Assembly (NCBI GenBank): GCA_037951105.1
Contig: JBAMJV010001359.1
Coordinates: 1-64,000, forward strand
DNA: 64,000 nt
From: Echinarachnius parma
Lineage: Eukaryota; Echinodermata; Echinoidea; Clypeasteroida; Echinarachniidae
Reading direction: 5' to 3'
Made by a program: the position numbers and the translations under genes. The notes under the pieces are model-generated. The model worked only from the letters and a program-made list of their open reading frames with translations, was not told where the DNA came from and did not search any database. Positions 51,250-64,000 of this stretch are shown here, piece by piece. Position 1 is the first letter of the stretch. Each line of letters begins with the position of its first letter.

Positions 51250-52500
51250 GCAGTCCTTCCTCCTCCTAGTGTTACAGTAATGACATTGAGATGAAGTATC
51301 GTGGGCCCTGTCTCAACTCTAGTCAATGAGATCGGCAGATACACTCAAGTTCAGATTACTTCATTTAGGTACCTAGCTGCCCTCCCAACTATGTGTATGT
51401 GTTTAGAGTGAAGTTAATTAATATACTTGGTTGGCTTTCTTACTAGCATACATATTAACCATGTCGATTAATTTTTTACGCCTAAGTCTTATAATAATGA
51501 CATTGTGATGACATATTGTGTAGCCCATGTCTCAACCCCAGTCAATGAGATCGGCAGATACCCTCAAGTTCAGATTACTTCATTTAGGTGCCTGCTCTCC
51601 CAACTATGTGTCAGAGTAAAGTTAATATATATAATATACTGGGTTGTCTGTTTAACTAGCATACTGTACATATTAACCATGTAGATTGATTCTTAAATAA
51701 TAATTGTGACTATGAGATGACAGATATCTTGTGGACCATTTCTCAACTCTAGACAATGAGATCAACAGACACACTCAAGTTCAGATTACTTCATTTACAT
51801 GTAGGTGCTGCCCTCCAAACTATGTACTTAGACTAAGTAATGCGTGATTGCCTTTCTTAGTTCTCTTTTATAATACATTCTAAATTTGAGACATACACCT
51901 TGAATTATTTGTGCAGATTATTTTCTGTACTGTCACCAGGTTTGCATAGTTAATGAAATTGGGATGTCAGACAGTACTTTAGACAGTGACCCTTTAGTCA
52001 GTGAGATCGGCAGATATACTCAAGTTCAGATTACTTCATCAAATAGGTTCCTGCCCTCCCAACTATATATGCACCTAATCAATTCTCCCTCTCATACATG
52101 TACATGTATGTATACTATGACTCCATAAGAGTTAAAACTAAAAATAAGAGCACACCAGGTTCCCATGGTGAATAGATGAACCCATTCAAGACTGAACCTG
52201 AAAATACTCGGGCTTGCATGGTTCTATGGAAAATACATGTTACAGAAAACTCTAGGCTGGTAAAAGGAGGGATATACTCCACTGCATGTTCTAAATGATA
52301 TACTGTACACCTTGAACTCTTTGGTAGATCTATTTCTTTATAATATCTTGAAGTTTTACAGTAATCGCATTAAGATGACAGATAGGCCAGCCAATATCTC
52401 GACTCTAGTCAATAGATGAGATCGACAGAGATCGACACTCAAGTTCAGATTACTTCATTTACAGACCATGTAGGTTCCTGCCCTCGCAACTATGCATTTA
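51250..52500. repeat. Degenerate long-period tandem repeat, about five units
   Basis: Units near 51290, 51500, 51710, 51970 and 52370 carry 'agtcaatgagatcggcaga', 'actcaagttcagattactt' and 'ctgccctcccaactatg'. Spacing is 210-400 bases with variable spacers. Confidence 0.8.
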
Positions 52501-52550
52501 AAGGAGACAGTCTGTGCCCTACTTTCTTTTATATATCTACCTTTGTTTAA

Positions 52551-53182
52551 AGGGACAGGTCCACTTTTACAAAACGTCTGAACAGCTTTCAGTTGACGGA
52601 TGGGGATCAATGTAACACGCAAACAAAAAATCAGAGCGAACAGCCCTCTAATTTGGATTCTACGAATGAAAAACGAATGCGTCCCTCCATTTAAACTATG
52701 TATCGGTCAATAAAGGAGTTCAACTGATTTAGCATAATATTACAACAATATAGTACTAATTCTCGTAAAGGTATTGTGAAGCCGACATTTGTTAACGTAT
52801 GTCACGGAAAAAGATCTCAAAAAGAAAGAATATATAATTACATGTAGTCAGTTTAAGCGATGTTTGGGTATTTTGCTTGGTAAACGCTCACACATTAGTA
52901 CTTATGCGCGAGTCACGTAGCTAGCGCGGGTCACGTAGGGGTCATGCATACCGATCTGGCACTCCGTGAAATCTATGTACAAACTTACTCACCGGCCGAA
53001 AATACGTATGTACCTAATTAACCGACGTCCCTCAGTTTATTCAGTTTTAGGTCTATAACTCCACGAAAAAGAGATTTCAAGCCCTAATTTTTTCAGGCAT
53101 GCTATTAAATGACATTTCCTTTCATATAAGACAATGACCTCGCAACTTTTGAATTTTGTCTTGCAAAAGTGGATCTCTCCCT
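52551..53182. mobile_element. TTAA-flanked MITE, family B copy 2
   Basis: TTAA at 52547-52550 and 53183-53186. Nearly identical to 10494-11125, 632 bp, same orientation. Ends AGGGACAGGTCCACTTTTA and AGGGAGAGATCCACTTTTG. Confidence 0.9.
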
Positions 53183-53411
53183 TTAATGCATGGGCATATC
53201 AATAACTCAAGATATTGATGCAGAACATTTTGTACAAAGGATCGGGTTCAACGAAATGCAGACCTACACTTATTTCCATCTCCCAAATCACAATACCGGT
53301 ATGTGGATCTAAATAGAATCACATCACAAAGCAATGCACCTAATCCAATCAACTAGGCCTATTTGAGAAATTGCCATCAAAATTGAGGTATCAGATCTAC
53401 GTGCTGAATTA

Positions 53412-53637
53412 GGCCCGGTCACATATCATATGATAACGTTAACGGACGCCCGATGGATAGAACATTTTCAAAATCAAATTATTCGGTGGGGAAAGTCATC
53501 TCCATTGCCTTATGTACAAAACATTGCGCCGGAAAGAACAACGTACATCGGCTGCCAAAAAACGCATACGAACGGATTAAAAATGTTGCTCTCCGTCGGG
53601 CATCCGTTTACACTATCCAGTGATATGTGACCGAGCC
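53412..53637. mobile_element. Short relative of the GGCCCGGTCACAT element
   Basis: Ends GGCCCGGTCACATATC and GATATGTGACCGAGCC are inverted repeats. 226 bp. Confidence 0.75.
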
Positions 53638-53710
53638 TTGAGGCCTGATGAATACAATGTACATTACATCTCCTCTCCCGACTTTGAATCCGTTTACTTT
53701 GTTTTCTACT

Positions 53711-53802
53711 TTAACCATTCAGGACTGGTCCCCAGAATAGTTGGGCTGGAGTCTATGGAAAATACACATTATAGCAAAATCAATCAGTCCTGAACAGGTT
53801 AA
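53711..53802. mobile_element. 92 bp TTAA-to-TTAA foldback
   Basis: Starts TTAACCATTCAGGACTGG and ends CAGTCCTGAACAGGTTAA. Best-preserved member of the CATTCAGGACTG group. Confidence 0.7.
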
Positions 53803-56309
53803 AGGTATCCGGTATCTATATTTGTCACATGTACAAACTTACAAGGGTTTATAAAAAAAAATTATTTCAATTCAAACCAAGTTACTAGATCCTTTTAATG
53901 CAAACAGTACTGTACATTACTACAACATTTCCTATATCTTCAAAATCTGTTTTAAATCTTCCAAATCACTCTCTTGGAGCATTCACCCTGGCACTTTTCC
54001 CAAATTCTAATTCAAATCCTTATACAACACATTGTACATGTGTTTCCCTGCAAATATACAACCTTGTTCCACCAACCTCTGGAGATGTATTGGTCTTGAA
54101 TTTTCTGCATAGCTGGGATAGCGGACAGGGGACCAGGCATTATGACACCTAGTAACATTAATAACCATGCTGGCCTGTTTCAAGACCTTCAAACCTATAC
54201 AAAGTTCATACCGGATTTATCAATATTTATTTTAACCTGTTTCAACAGAAAATTTGATATTAGTATATTAGCATTCTCCAAAGACCCCAGCCCAAGAATG
54301 TTCATGACCAGTCCTGGATGGCTTAATCTATTGTTGCACCTTTAATGCAAATTATGCAATTAATAAATCAATAGTTCAGTCCTACCATAATCATTTGCTG
54401 TACTCCGACTTCCTTCTTGCTTCTGACCACCTCTACTTATTATGTACATGTTTTAATAACATAGCACATAATCAGCATTTTACATGTTAACTTTAAATAG
54501 AAACCAAAAAAGCAGGAATGTACAATTAAATTCAAATATACCAAAGACAGACAAAACCCTCACACTACCCAACTACAGATCGTACCTATACTTGAGACAC
54601 CTTGGGGCTAGGGTCAATAGGAATTATTATATTTTAACCCATTCACGACTGATTGATTTTGCTATATAGCATGTATTCCCAAGCTCAAGTATTTTCTGTA
54701 CCAGTCCTGAATGTACTAGAAGTTATAGAAGTCAAATTATCTCTAACCATTCTGGGCACTTTGAACAAATTGGGCTTGGCGACTGGATTGAGACTAAGTA
54801 TGCAGTAGCTATGCCATGTGTGAGAGATGAAGAGCTGGTGAGAAAGGGACTGAAGAGGATTTCTGCCAAACACGCGTGGTCAATTCTAACGACCTTGGCT
54901 ACAAATAAAATGATGGACAAATAAACGTCCTTCCACTTATGGATGTAATTGCCATGACCTGCATATGCCGTTACCCTACTTTTTTGTACATGTTTTGATT
55001 TGAAGACGTCATCTTACGAGCACGCAATCACATGTACATGTACTTGTACACTCAGGAATCAATTTAAAGGGATCAAGTAACATTGTCTGAATCCACAAAA
55101 CTTACTTTTAACCTTACAGGTTCTCTCATAACTTGCTGTGTTCATATTAGCAATAGACACATGGAACAGGTTTTTTATTCTCCAAATTTCTCTTTAATTA
55201 TAAAGATATGTCTGATTGAAATGTTCTGATTTGAAAGTCTCCAGTGGATAATTTCAACTGTGTACAGTCAGTGCAATAAGTAAGCAAATATCACATTGTA
55301 TTTTCCTTCATTTATTGGTCATATCACTCAGAGGATATATAATAGGATTATAAAAATTCATATTTTATCAACCCTTCATTTGTCACTACTTCAACAGTGT
55401 TTACATATGTCAACAAAGTTAATAGATCCCTTTTTTTTTAAAGAATTCACCCTCTAAGCTTGCAATATCAAATTGTGCGATACATTTCATGTAAATTATC
55501 TAAAGTCATTCAATGATTCATTTGTATACCTGGGAGTTTTGATGTGTGACCCATTTTATCTAAATTAAATACAGTTATTCTAGCTAAATTGGTTGGCAAT
55601 AATGTCAAATTATGTCACCCATTTCATCTAAATTAAATGAAGTCACCCCAATTTAATGTTCACTGGTAAACAATCATGTTAAAGTGAGTCACCCATCTTA
55701 TATAAATTATCTTGAGCTATGCAAACAAACATGAAAGAATCTCATAATGCCTCACCTATTTCACCTCAATTTTCTCATGTTATCAGAAGATACATTGGTA
55801 GATAGTAGTTTTAGATTTATCACTCATTTCATCAAATTACCTGAGGTTGTATCGCTCCATAATGGTAAGCTATGATTGTAAAAATGAGTCACCAATTTTA
55901 TCTAAATTATCTTAAATAATGCAAACAATATTTCTAGGTTTGCTACATGGCTTATATGAACAATAACAAAATATTAATTCAAATGTGGAATGGAGCTGAT
56001 AAGCACACCACATATGCACACACGGTGCATAATCTTCAATCTTGATGCTGCAGTTCATTGGAAGAAACAAACACAATCTTTGACTTGAATGTATGTTCAT
56101 ATCTCATCTGGATCTAGGAATGGGAGATTTGTATTTTGCCTCATAGTATCAGGATACATCTACAATAGGAATCTTGCAAGCCCTTGCATTGATCTGCAAG
56201 TGATTCTTTTTGTTTGTTTAGGAGGGGATGATAGCTATTAATTCATCTCTCTTGAACAATAGGTGTTGTGTAAAGATCTATGCCAATGCTTGCAAGGCTT
56301 TTTAATATG

Positions 56310-56384
56310 TTCCCTACTAGATTCTGAAATCCCCATGTAGAGTTAATACGTGGCCTACCAGGTTCTCGTAAGCAATGGGTTAAG
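56310..56384. mobile_element. Short TTAA foldback
   Basis: 'gttccctactagattctgaaa' to 'gtaagcaatgggttaa', the same layout as 15369-15446. Confidence 0.55.
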
Positions 56385-56460
56385 GAGACATCATCATTAC
56401 CCTGTCATTATACTGTGGTAGTTTACATCACAAGAGTTAGGCTACATGGGGGCACATGCG

Positions 56461-56592
56461 GCCTCCCCCCCCCCCCCCCCCCACACCCCACCTCTCCAAT
56501 ATTGTGACAGGACAAAAACAAAACGTGTGGATCACGTTTAAAAAATAGAGAATATCCATCCCCTCCATCTCCCCCCCCCCCCCCCCCCCCCA
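56461..56592. repeat. C homopolymers
   Basis: Two C runs of about 20 bases at 56463-56482 and 56571-56590. Glycine-rich frames on the minus strand are artefacts of them. Confidence 0.9.
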
Positions 56593-56796
56593 ATAATAAT
56601 TTTTTAACAAACATGGGGATACAGTTTTGGTAAAAATAAAAGAGAAATACATCTACATGCACATCGAGATTCACTAAATGCAACTAATTTATCTGATGCT
56701 GAATAAACTGTAAACTCTGATAGTGAAAGACCACTTGGCAAACATTCATGTAGATCAATACACCAACCTAAACAGGTTAACAGGTTAACAGGTTAA

Positions 56797-57352
56797 AGGG
56801 AAAGTTGAGTTTTGGTAGAGAGGGCGCTAGACTACTTAATTGGTTTGTGAGGTAATGAAAAACTGAGTGTAAAATTTGAAAGAGCATAATATTTAAACAA
56901 TAAAATCATCTTTGTTTGATCAAAATCGGTTCAGAAACGGCTGAAATATCCATAAATATAACAATTTGTAATAAACCCGGGGCCCGGGTTTATTAGAGAA
57001 TTTTGAACCAGCCGTTAAAAATTTTTAAAAAAATGCTTCCTCTTTTCAAAAAGTTACAAAATAGGTATTTAAATAGTTGTTGGTTATTTCTCTATCTAAT
57101 CACTATTTCAACAAAGCATCACATGCACAATATTTTATTCAAAATGGTTAAAACCGATGAGTGTTTAGAGAGCGCCCTCTTACGTTTTAACGGCTCTTTT
57201 TGAATGATAACATGATCTTTACTACGTCATTTGTAATTTTGTGTTCCTTTCTAGTTATAACTATTAGTTTGTAATGTAATGATGCAGGTTTTGGTTACTA
57301 AAATTCAGTTTCACTAAAACTGTACTATCCTTACCAGAACTCAATTATCCCT
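56797..57352. mobile_element. TTAA-flanked MITE, family A copy 2 (reverse)
   Basis: TTAA at 56793-56796 and 57353-57356. Reverse-oriented relative of 9945-10489. Preceded by a triple 'acaggttaa', and its right TTAA is also the left TTAA of the foldback at 57353-57433. Confidence 0.85.
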
Positions 57353-57549
57353 TTAACCTGCTCCCTAATAAATTCTGAAATTACTATAGAGTTAATACAG
57401 GGCCCACTATATTCATGTAGGCAATGGATTTAATATATAGATCATAAAGGATAATGTAGGGTCAGATGTTATTTCTCAAAAGTCAAATTTTCTGTCATTT
57501 TTTTCCAGCAGATAAGCTAACATCATTAACCCTAAAGTAATGGGGGCAT

Positions 57550-58590
57550 TTACCCTTCAATCATCAGGGGTAAATCTTCTGCCCTTGCTTCGGGTAGACA
57601 ACAAGACCCTCATTCAGATCAGTCACAAGGAGATATTTCATCTCAAAACCAAAGATAGGAAGAGGATTTTGACTTGGTGAGGAATCATGATTGGTGCCAG
57701 CAATGACATGACTTTTCTCAGGAGGATTCATCTGTGTCAACGAGAGAGATGAAAGCCTTGGAAGGATTGGGTGCTGAAGAGTCCATTGATGCATCAAATA
57801 ATCACATTCAGGCAATATTGTGTCAGAAAATAGAAACTAAATCTCGTAACTTCCATCAGACATTCACAGTACATATATCTTCAATATTTATGCATATTTC
57901 TATTCCTCCCAGACCCCAGCTTTTACCCTTCAATCATCAGGGGTAAATCTTCTACCCTTGCTATGGGAAGACAAGACGCTCATTCAAATCAGCCACAAGA
58001 GAGATTCCATCGCAAATATACAGATGAGACAAGATAAGTGTGGAAGAGCCTTTTTACTTGATGAAGAATCATGTTTGGTGCCAACAATAACATGCTTTTT
58101 CTCAGGAGGATTATTTATTTTTTTTTTGATAAGAGAGAATGTGTTGAAGTAGCCTGAGTTAACCCGTTCAGGACTGATTATAACCTGTATTCTGTATAGA
58201 CCCTAGCATCAATGGATTTAGAGTCCATTGATGCTTAAATAAACATATTGCAGGCAATATCAATATCAGGAATATAAATAATATCTCATAACTTCCCTCA
58301 AACATTCACAGTAAACATAGCTTCTATTTCCATTCCCCCATCATACCTAGCTTTTATACTTCAATCATCAGGATAAATATGTTGCCCTTGCTTTGGGTAG
58401 ACAACAGGAGCCTCATTCAAATATACAACTTCTAAAAAAAAAGATACCTTTATCACAGATCTGAAGTGATTAATTAAACGATATAGAATGAAAGATATGA
58501 ATGATGAAATGATACAAAAATACTGATGAAGAACGTTGCTTGTTGCCATGAGTAACACAATTTTCCTAGCAGAACTGATTTTCAATTATT
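57550..58590. repeat. Tandem triplication, units about 375-425 bp
   Basis: 'cttcaatcatcagg', 'cccttgctt' with 'gggtagacaa', 'gaatcatg' with 'ttggtgcca', and 'ctcaggaggatt' recur from about 57555, 57928 and 58358. The third unit is the most diverged. Confidence 0.8.
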
Positions 58591-59926
58591 TGCTTGGTCC
58601 CAAAGTAATCCCAAAGGGAGATGGTTATAACCTAGGGGCTATAGAGTGCCTCATCAACAAAAGTGAGACATGTGAGGAAGGGTGAGGGGTTAATGGCCAC
58701 TTCTAAGAAGAATCAGTACATTTTTATAAAAAATATTGTTTATCTATACAAAGATAACCCAGAGGCTGAAGTGTATACAATGTACATAGAGAGAGAGTAA
58801 CACCAAACAAGAGAAATGTGCAGAGAGATAGAAGGGTTAATAGGCACTTGACATACATGCTCCTGGGATCAAAACTACATCTAGGGATTCAAACCCCATT
58901 TCACTGGATAATGATGTGAGGCATACCAGTGATGCTACTGTTAACTTCTACATGATGTACACAAAGCGAGTGTGAACTAAAATAAAACTTCACCTAAACG
59001 CTATTTGACATACTGTACATGTACATTTGTTTTTAATTTTTAACACATTGAGGACCATTTGATTGAGCCATAACATGAATTCTCTATGCCCAAAACCATA
59101 GTATTTTAGGGACCCATCCTGGATGGGTTACATTCCTCTCATCTATCTTGATTTATAGACCTTCATGATTGCTACTAGGATCTTCTCACACCTTTGGGAA
59201 TTCAAACATTCAAACATCATTTACTATATTAATAATGAAGTTACGTACTACTATTCAACTTCACATCACTGGCTACACTACTTCCCACTTCCCACAATCA
59301 TTCTCTATTTAGAGATTCAAATTAAAAATTGCATGGCTTGTCATGTCCATACATCGTGTAATAAGTGGTTGAAAGATTTAACAAAACTGTCTTGTTTTAC
59401 ACATTGTGCACAGGTTTTCATCCTAAAACAAGCACCACTTCTCCTGTTGCCTGAAGTGTAGAAATCTTCTCTCATCTACGGATTGAAACCTAATTCTCTT
59501 GGCAATGAAGAGGAGCACACAACTGTCCTCTTCAATATCAAACGAGACTGAGAAGTGAAACAATATGTTCACCTCGTGTTCAAGTGCAAGTGCAAGGGCT
59601 ATAGAGCATCAGGGTATTTGAACCCCCAATCCACTTGATAATTAAGTGAGGCCTGCCATTGTCCACTTCAATATTGAATAAACAATTTAATACCATACAC
59701 TCACTTGGGTCAAATTTCATATTTAACATGAAGATCTTTTTTATTTAAAGCATATACTGAAGAACATTTATGATGGTGGGATTGGATTGGAAATCATTTT
59801 TAACGACACTGCAACACTAATGTGTCATATCGTGTCATGTAGGTAAGCTTTACCCCATTTATGATGGTGGGATTATTGAATGGTGCTAAAAAACAAACAA
59901 ATTTGACATGATAAGTAAGCAGTTCA

Positions 59927-60092
59927 GGGCCCTGTTGCAAATAGACTTACAATCAGTTGCAAAGTTGCAATTAATTGTAAGTCAGATCATGTTACTAAAT
60001 GAGCAAATCTGATTGGTTCAAAGGGGTATATTTTCTGATTTGCAATTTATTGCAACTTTACAATCAATTGTTACTCTTTCTGCAATGGGGCC
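59927..60092. mobile_element. Foldback MITE (GGGCCCTGTTGCAA ends)
   Basis: GGGCCCTGTTGCAAATAGA on the left and 'tctttctgcaatggggcc' on the right. The interior 'ttgtaagtcagatcatgt' is shared with the fragment near 11550. Confidence 0.7.
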
Positions 60093-61289
60093 TAGGAATG
60101 ATTGATTTTGCTATGAGATGTATTCTCCTGTGACTTAAAAAGAGCTTCAGAACAAGTTATTATGTCATATTTTTACTTGCCTTGAACAACCAAAATGAAG
60201 AGACTTTGTAATGTTTTTCTTTGTTTGGGGCCTCCCACTTCTGGATAATTATCTGGCCACCTAAATTGAATAGTCTTCATTCTACTTGTCATACAGGGAT
60301 GATAAGTAGAAGAGTTAATATTTATCCTTGCTATAGAGCCGTCATTCACTAGCATAGTAAGAGTTAATGTTCCCAACATCATCAGAAGGGGGGAAAGTAG
60401 CACACTTAGAACCCCGCAAGGCCATCTAAATTGACTTGATCAATCACAACACGGGGAGCCGCAGGGATCTGTTTGGCCAAAGCTCGGCCTACAAGCCTCG
60501 AATGTCAACTCGCTGTGTGCCGGTAAGAGCGCTAAGACCTAAGCGCTAAATTCAGCTCCATACGTGTTGGGAAATAACAGTTGCCCGACAGCTGCATGGT
60601 GGGATATGTGCGAACAAAATGTTTTCGGGAAAACATTGCTGCCATATTTGTCCTGCAAACGTGTGTGGTACTCATACCTCAGGATCTGGTTTTGTCTTGA
60701 AAATAAAAAGAGTTTGTCCTTGGGTAACATTATATAAAGTAGCAAAGTGGGACTATGAAAAGGAGATGGGAAATAAATCATTGCAAATTTTGTATATTTT
60801 GATATATATTTAGGTCAAAGTGACTTTTTAATATCACATTGTCACTAGAACAATGGTATTTGAGTTACAGATCAACATGTTTATATTGGGTGTGAGCCGT
60901 GAGGTCACAAGAATGAAACTGAGAACGACAGTTGAAACTCAAATCATTTGCTATTGAAATCAAAGCATGGATTTGCCCTAAATGTCCTTCCAGTAATAAT
61001 CAGCGTGAGTGGTATTTGATTACCTAAATATTGGGCATAAGGTCAGAAGCATGACAATTGCAACTCAAATCATTTGTTCTTGAAATTAGCGCGCAGATTT
61101 GCCCTAAATGTTCTTCCAGTTATAATCAACATGAGTTGTATTTCATGACCTATATCAACAAACATGGCGAGAATTAAAACATGACTCCACATGAATTCCT
61201 GGTTGTACATTTTGTAACACACCAGGTGATCGAGGATAATTATTGGTCCATTTACATTTAAGCATTGAACCCCTTTAAGCAATGCTTAA

Positions 61290-61675
61290 AGGATACCACC
61301 ACCTAAAAATAACATTCTTATAAATGAAGGTGACATCTTTGGTAGACCATTCCATCAACAAGTTCACAAAAATATGTTTTCAGAACAAAAATATACAATT
61401 AGAAAACGCATCACCATTCTAAAGCATGTGTTCATGGGTCTGCATGTACAAAGACTACATTGTCCAGAGCGAACGAATCGTCTGGGATTCTATTGTCTCC
61501 AAACGTACGCGTGAATAGCATTGACTAATAATAATAGTGGTTCCATAAGTGGTGGTAATTAATTGCTTTGTTTATGAATTACACAACCCTTTGCAAAATG
61601 TTGGGTACCTAGTTTATATCACACAATGGTTCCAAAACATAAAATCATGTGTTGTTCTTTGCCTGGTGGTTCCCT
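61290..61675. mobile_element. TTAA-flanked MITE, family D copy 2 (reverse)
   Basis: TTAA at 61286-61289 and 61676-61679. Starts AGGATACCACCACC and ends CTGGTGGTTCCCT, the reverse of 62899-63300. Confidence 0.85.
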
Positions 61676-62898
61676 TTAAAATTAACTCTGTTTTGCCTTG
61701 TGGCACAGTCAGGCAAGTAAAAACAAGATTTTTCCAATCCTAGTTGCAGAAAACAAGATTCTGGTTGACCCTAAACAAAGACAAAACATTAACAAGTCTG
61801 TCATTAATTGGTTGTTCATATGGGCCACTGGAATTTAGTATCAAAGAAATTTGGTGGCCCGAGATAATTTTTAGTGCCCCCACGCCAGCGGGCTTGTGCT
61901 AGTTTTGAGCATTGCTTTAAGTGCACTCTGAATCTTATTACACATAAAAGTTTCCTTCAATTCATTCAAATGTCATGTTTAATCTTCTATGTTTTGTATG
62001 TAACATGTCACATGCTATGTATTGTACATCAGCTGTACCATCTAAGGTCACACTGAACTGAGATATCTAAGGTCACATTGAACTGAGATACTCCAGCTAA
62101 AATCAATTGTTTCTTTGAAATCTCATAATTTGGTACCAATTCTGGCTCCACTACAATCAGCGGCGATCAGTGTGAGTAATGTTCCAGTAATGTCAAACAG
62201 GATGAAAATCAAATTACAACATGACTTCATGAGGTCTGATATTGTGTTACTCCCCAGGGAAGTGGTGATAATAATGGACCCGTTTATGACCTTACTACTA
62301 CCTTACAAAGTCAAGTCTTTAAAGATACCAATGCTCTTGGGGAATAAAATTGAATACTATTGGATCTGGACTATAATTTAGGATACATTTGACCCACTCA
62401 TTGTATCATCAAAACTAAATTTAGTCTTACAACTTAGCACATCGGAAGCCACTACTAAATGTATTATTATTACAGTACCCCATGAATGTAGAATGTAATA
62501 AATAGCTGCACCCTTCTGCTTATTACTGTCTCCACTTCGTACTGTGCATAGCATAGTGTATGTAAATGTAATAAAACTCTTACTTGGAACTTCACAAATA
62601 ATCACAGAAGACACACTTCCGAATTCTACATGATCTTAATAAACTGTTTAAGACTTTTTAAATTTTGTATATAACATACATACTTCAAAGACCTCACACT
62701 GAGTATGTTCAGTCATAAATGGGTTAAGTACCCCTCTGACCCTATAAACAAATGTTTGTTGAATGAATGCAATTCCTCATTCATTCAACAAAACAAGACA
62801 ATTATAAAGAGAACAAAATTAAAATGCACATTAGTCCCTGAATGGGTTACCTTTCCCAGTGCTTCCCTTATGGCATGGGTGAAGATACATACAGTTAA

Positions 62899-63300
62899 AG
62901 GGGACCACCAGGCAAAGGACAACACATTATTATATGTTTTGGTACCGTTTTGTGATATCAAATAGATACCCAACATTTTGCAAAGGGTTGTGTAATTCAT
63001 AAACAAAGCAATCAATTTCCACCACTTACGGAACCACTGCTATTTCCTGGTTCCATACGGGCCAAGGATTTGCGAGTGCGCCAATGCTTTCACGCGTACG
63101 TCAATAGATTCCCGGATGATTCATTCGCTCTGCACGCATATAGTCTACGCAATTCAAACCGCATGGTTGAGAATGGTGATGCGTTTTCCAATTATATATT
63201 GTTTTCTGAAAACATATTTTTGTGAACTTGTTGAAGGAATGGAATACTAAAGATGGTACCTTTCTATAATAAGAATATTATTTTTGGGTGGTGGTACCCT
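62899..63300. mobile_element. TTAA-flanked MITE, family D copy 3
   Basis: TTAA at 62895-62898 and 63301-63304. Starts AGGGGACCACCAGGCAAAG and ends GGGTGGTGGTACCCT. A pogo-like MITE follows immediately at 63305. Confidence 0.87.
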
Positions 63301-63304
63301 TTAA

Positions 63305-63478
63305 ACCTATCCTAGCAGCCACCTGTCTATAGCAGTCAACATGCCTATAAAGGCCACAAAAGGTGATCCCTTGCAGGGAAAAGTCATGTTTTGGAACCTG
63401 TGTATAGAGGTAACCTGTCTAGAGTGGCCACTTTTCTTGTGTTCACTTGGGTGGGCACTATACACAGGTTCTACTGTA
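63305..63478. mobile_element. Pogo/Tigger-like MITE, diverged
   Basis: 'agcagccacctgtctatag' to 'acaggttctactgta', same interior as 6861-7060. Left end degraded. Confidence 0.6.
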
Positions 63479-64000
63479 ATTATGAATTACACATGTATAC
63501 ATGTTATAATGGATATATGCGCCTAAAAGCAACCAATGCCAAGTTAGCCCCCCCTTTTCCTCTGTCCCCTTCAAGCATATCTTATCACAAGGTCTCTGTA
63601 ACTGAATTTTTCATTAAATTAAGTACTAGCAGACTTACCAACATGTGCATGAGGATAAGAACTTTATCTTTCACTTTGTAGAGGCGATTCATTCATTAAC
63701 TTTGCTCTATAAGTGGCCTTGCTAGCTCAAAGAATGTGATGTGGTTTCAATCAGGTCCCAATAAGCATCAATTATCCTTAGGTTAGGTCAGACTGGTTAG
63801 TAAAAACCCAGCAAGCAACATTGCCTCGGCCCCAAATTTCTTCTTCGATCAGGACCAAGTAATCAACAGCACAGGAGATGGACCCCCTTTTTTATAAATT
63901 AAGGTCAATAATGTCTTGAAGTAAGGACAACATGAATCAATTCCATACAGGATGTCTGCCTGATTGAACAGTGAGATACTGATTCTTATCACGCTCAGCC

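Larger units (their letters stand above)
48969..64000 (-). other. Long 5' intron or upstream region of the ADAMTS-like gene
   Basis: No exon recognised. It is filled with MITEs (49693-50051, 50449-50866, 52551-53182, 53412-53637, 56797-57352, 59927-60092, 61290-61675, 62899-63300), tandem arrays (51250-52500, 57550-58590) and short TTAA foldbacks. Confidence 0.5.

Noticed and set aside
57564..58585. Minus-strand frames sharing VVYPKQGQ
   Set aside because: They are the same tandem repeat translated twice, with no codon pattern or domain.
49000..64000. Search for the missing first half of TSR1
   Set aside because: No minus-strand segment with a CSxxCG core followed by a phase 1 donor was found, so the exon is taken to lie beyond the window.

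Overview
The window is eukaryotic nuclear DNA: AT-rich, intron-rich, with GT-AG splice sites, tRNA-derived SINEs and a dense layer of short inverted-repeat transposons. Two animal-type genes lie in it, converging tail to tail. The repeat content (DIRS retroelement, TTAA-flanked MITEs, GGAC microsatellites closing tandem arrays) and the gene content suggest a marine invertebrate, most plausibly a deuterostome such as an echinoderm. That assignment is an inference, not something read directly.

Left part, + strand (about 1.4-7.6 kb): a complete APH-1 gene, encoding the gamma-secretase scaffold subunit. Six coding exons (2981-7557) join in phase into a 275-residue protein, with a probable untranslated first exon ending at 1513. 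The gap 7558-16713 has no gene I can support. It holds MITEs, tRNA-like cassettes, an A-rich tract and a tandem array of about 160 bp units ended by a GGAC microsatellite.

Middle and right, - strand (16714-48968, continuing beyond 64000): the 3' seventeen exons of a secreted ADAMTS-like (ADAMTSL1/3 or punctin type) matrix protein. All exons join in phase into 1020 residues: one partial and eleven complete thrombospondin type 1 repeats (TSRs), one Ig domain and a C-terminal PLAC domain. The metalloprotease-like N-terminal half and the promoter are outside the window. The 15 kb from 48969 to 64000 is intron or upstream DNA full of repeats.

An apparently intact DIRS-type tyrosine-recombinase retrotransposon (34771-41290, GC-rich, same sense as the host gene) sits in the intron between the exons for TSR2 and TSR3. 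It has gag, RT-RNaseH-methyltransferase-like and tyrosine recombinase frames, inverted terminal repeats, and an internal complementary region that reproduces the circle junction.

The most unusual theme is that many exons of both genes have truncated copies of themselves in the adjoining intron, tandem or inverted. One copy (30627-30698) keeps both splice sites and a length divisible by three, so it could be an in-frame cassette exon. A second theme is a network of TTAA-flanked MITEs, several of which abut and share one TTAA. One insertion is proved by an empty paralogous site inside the window.
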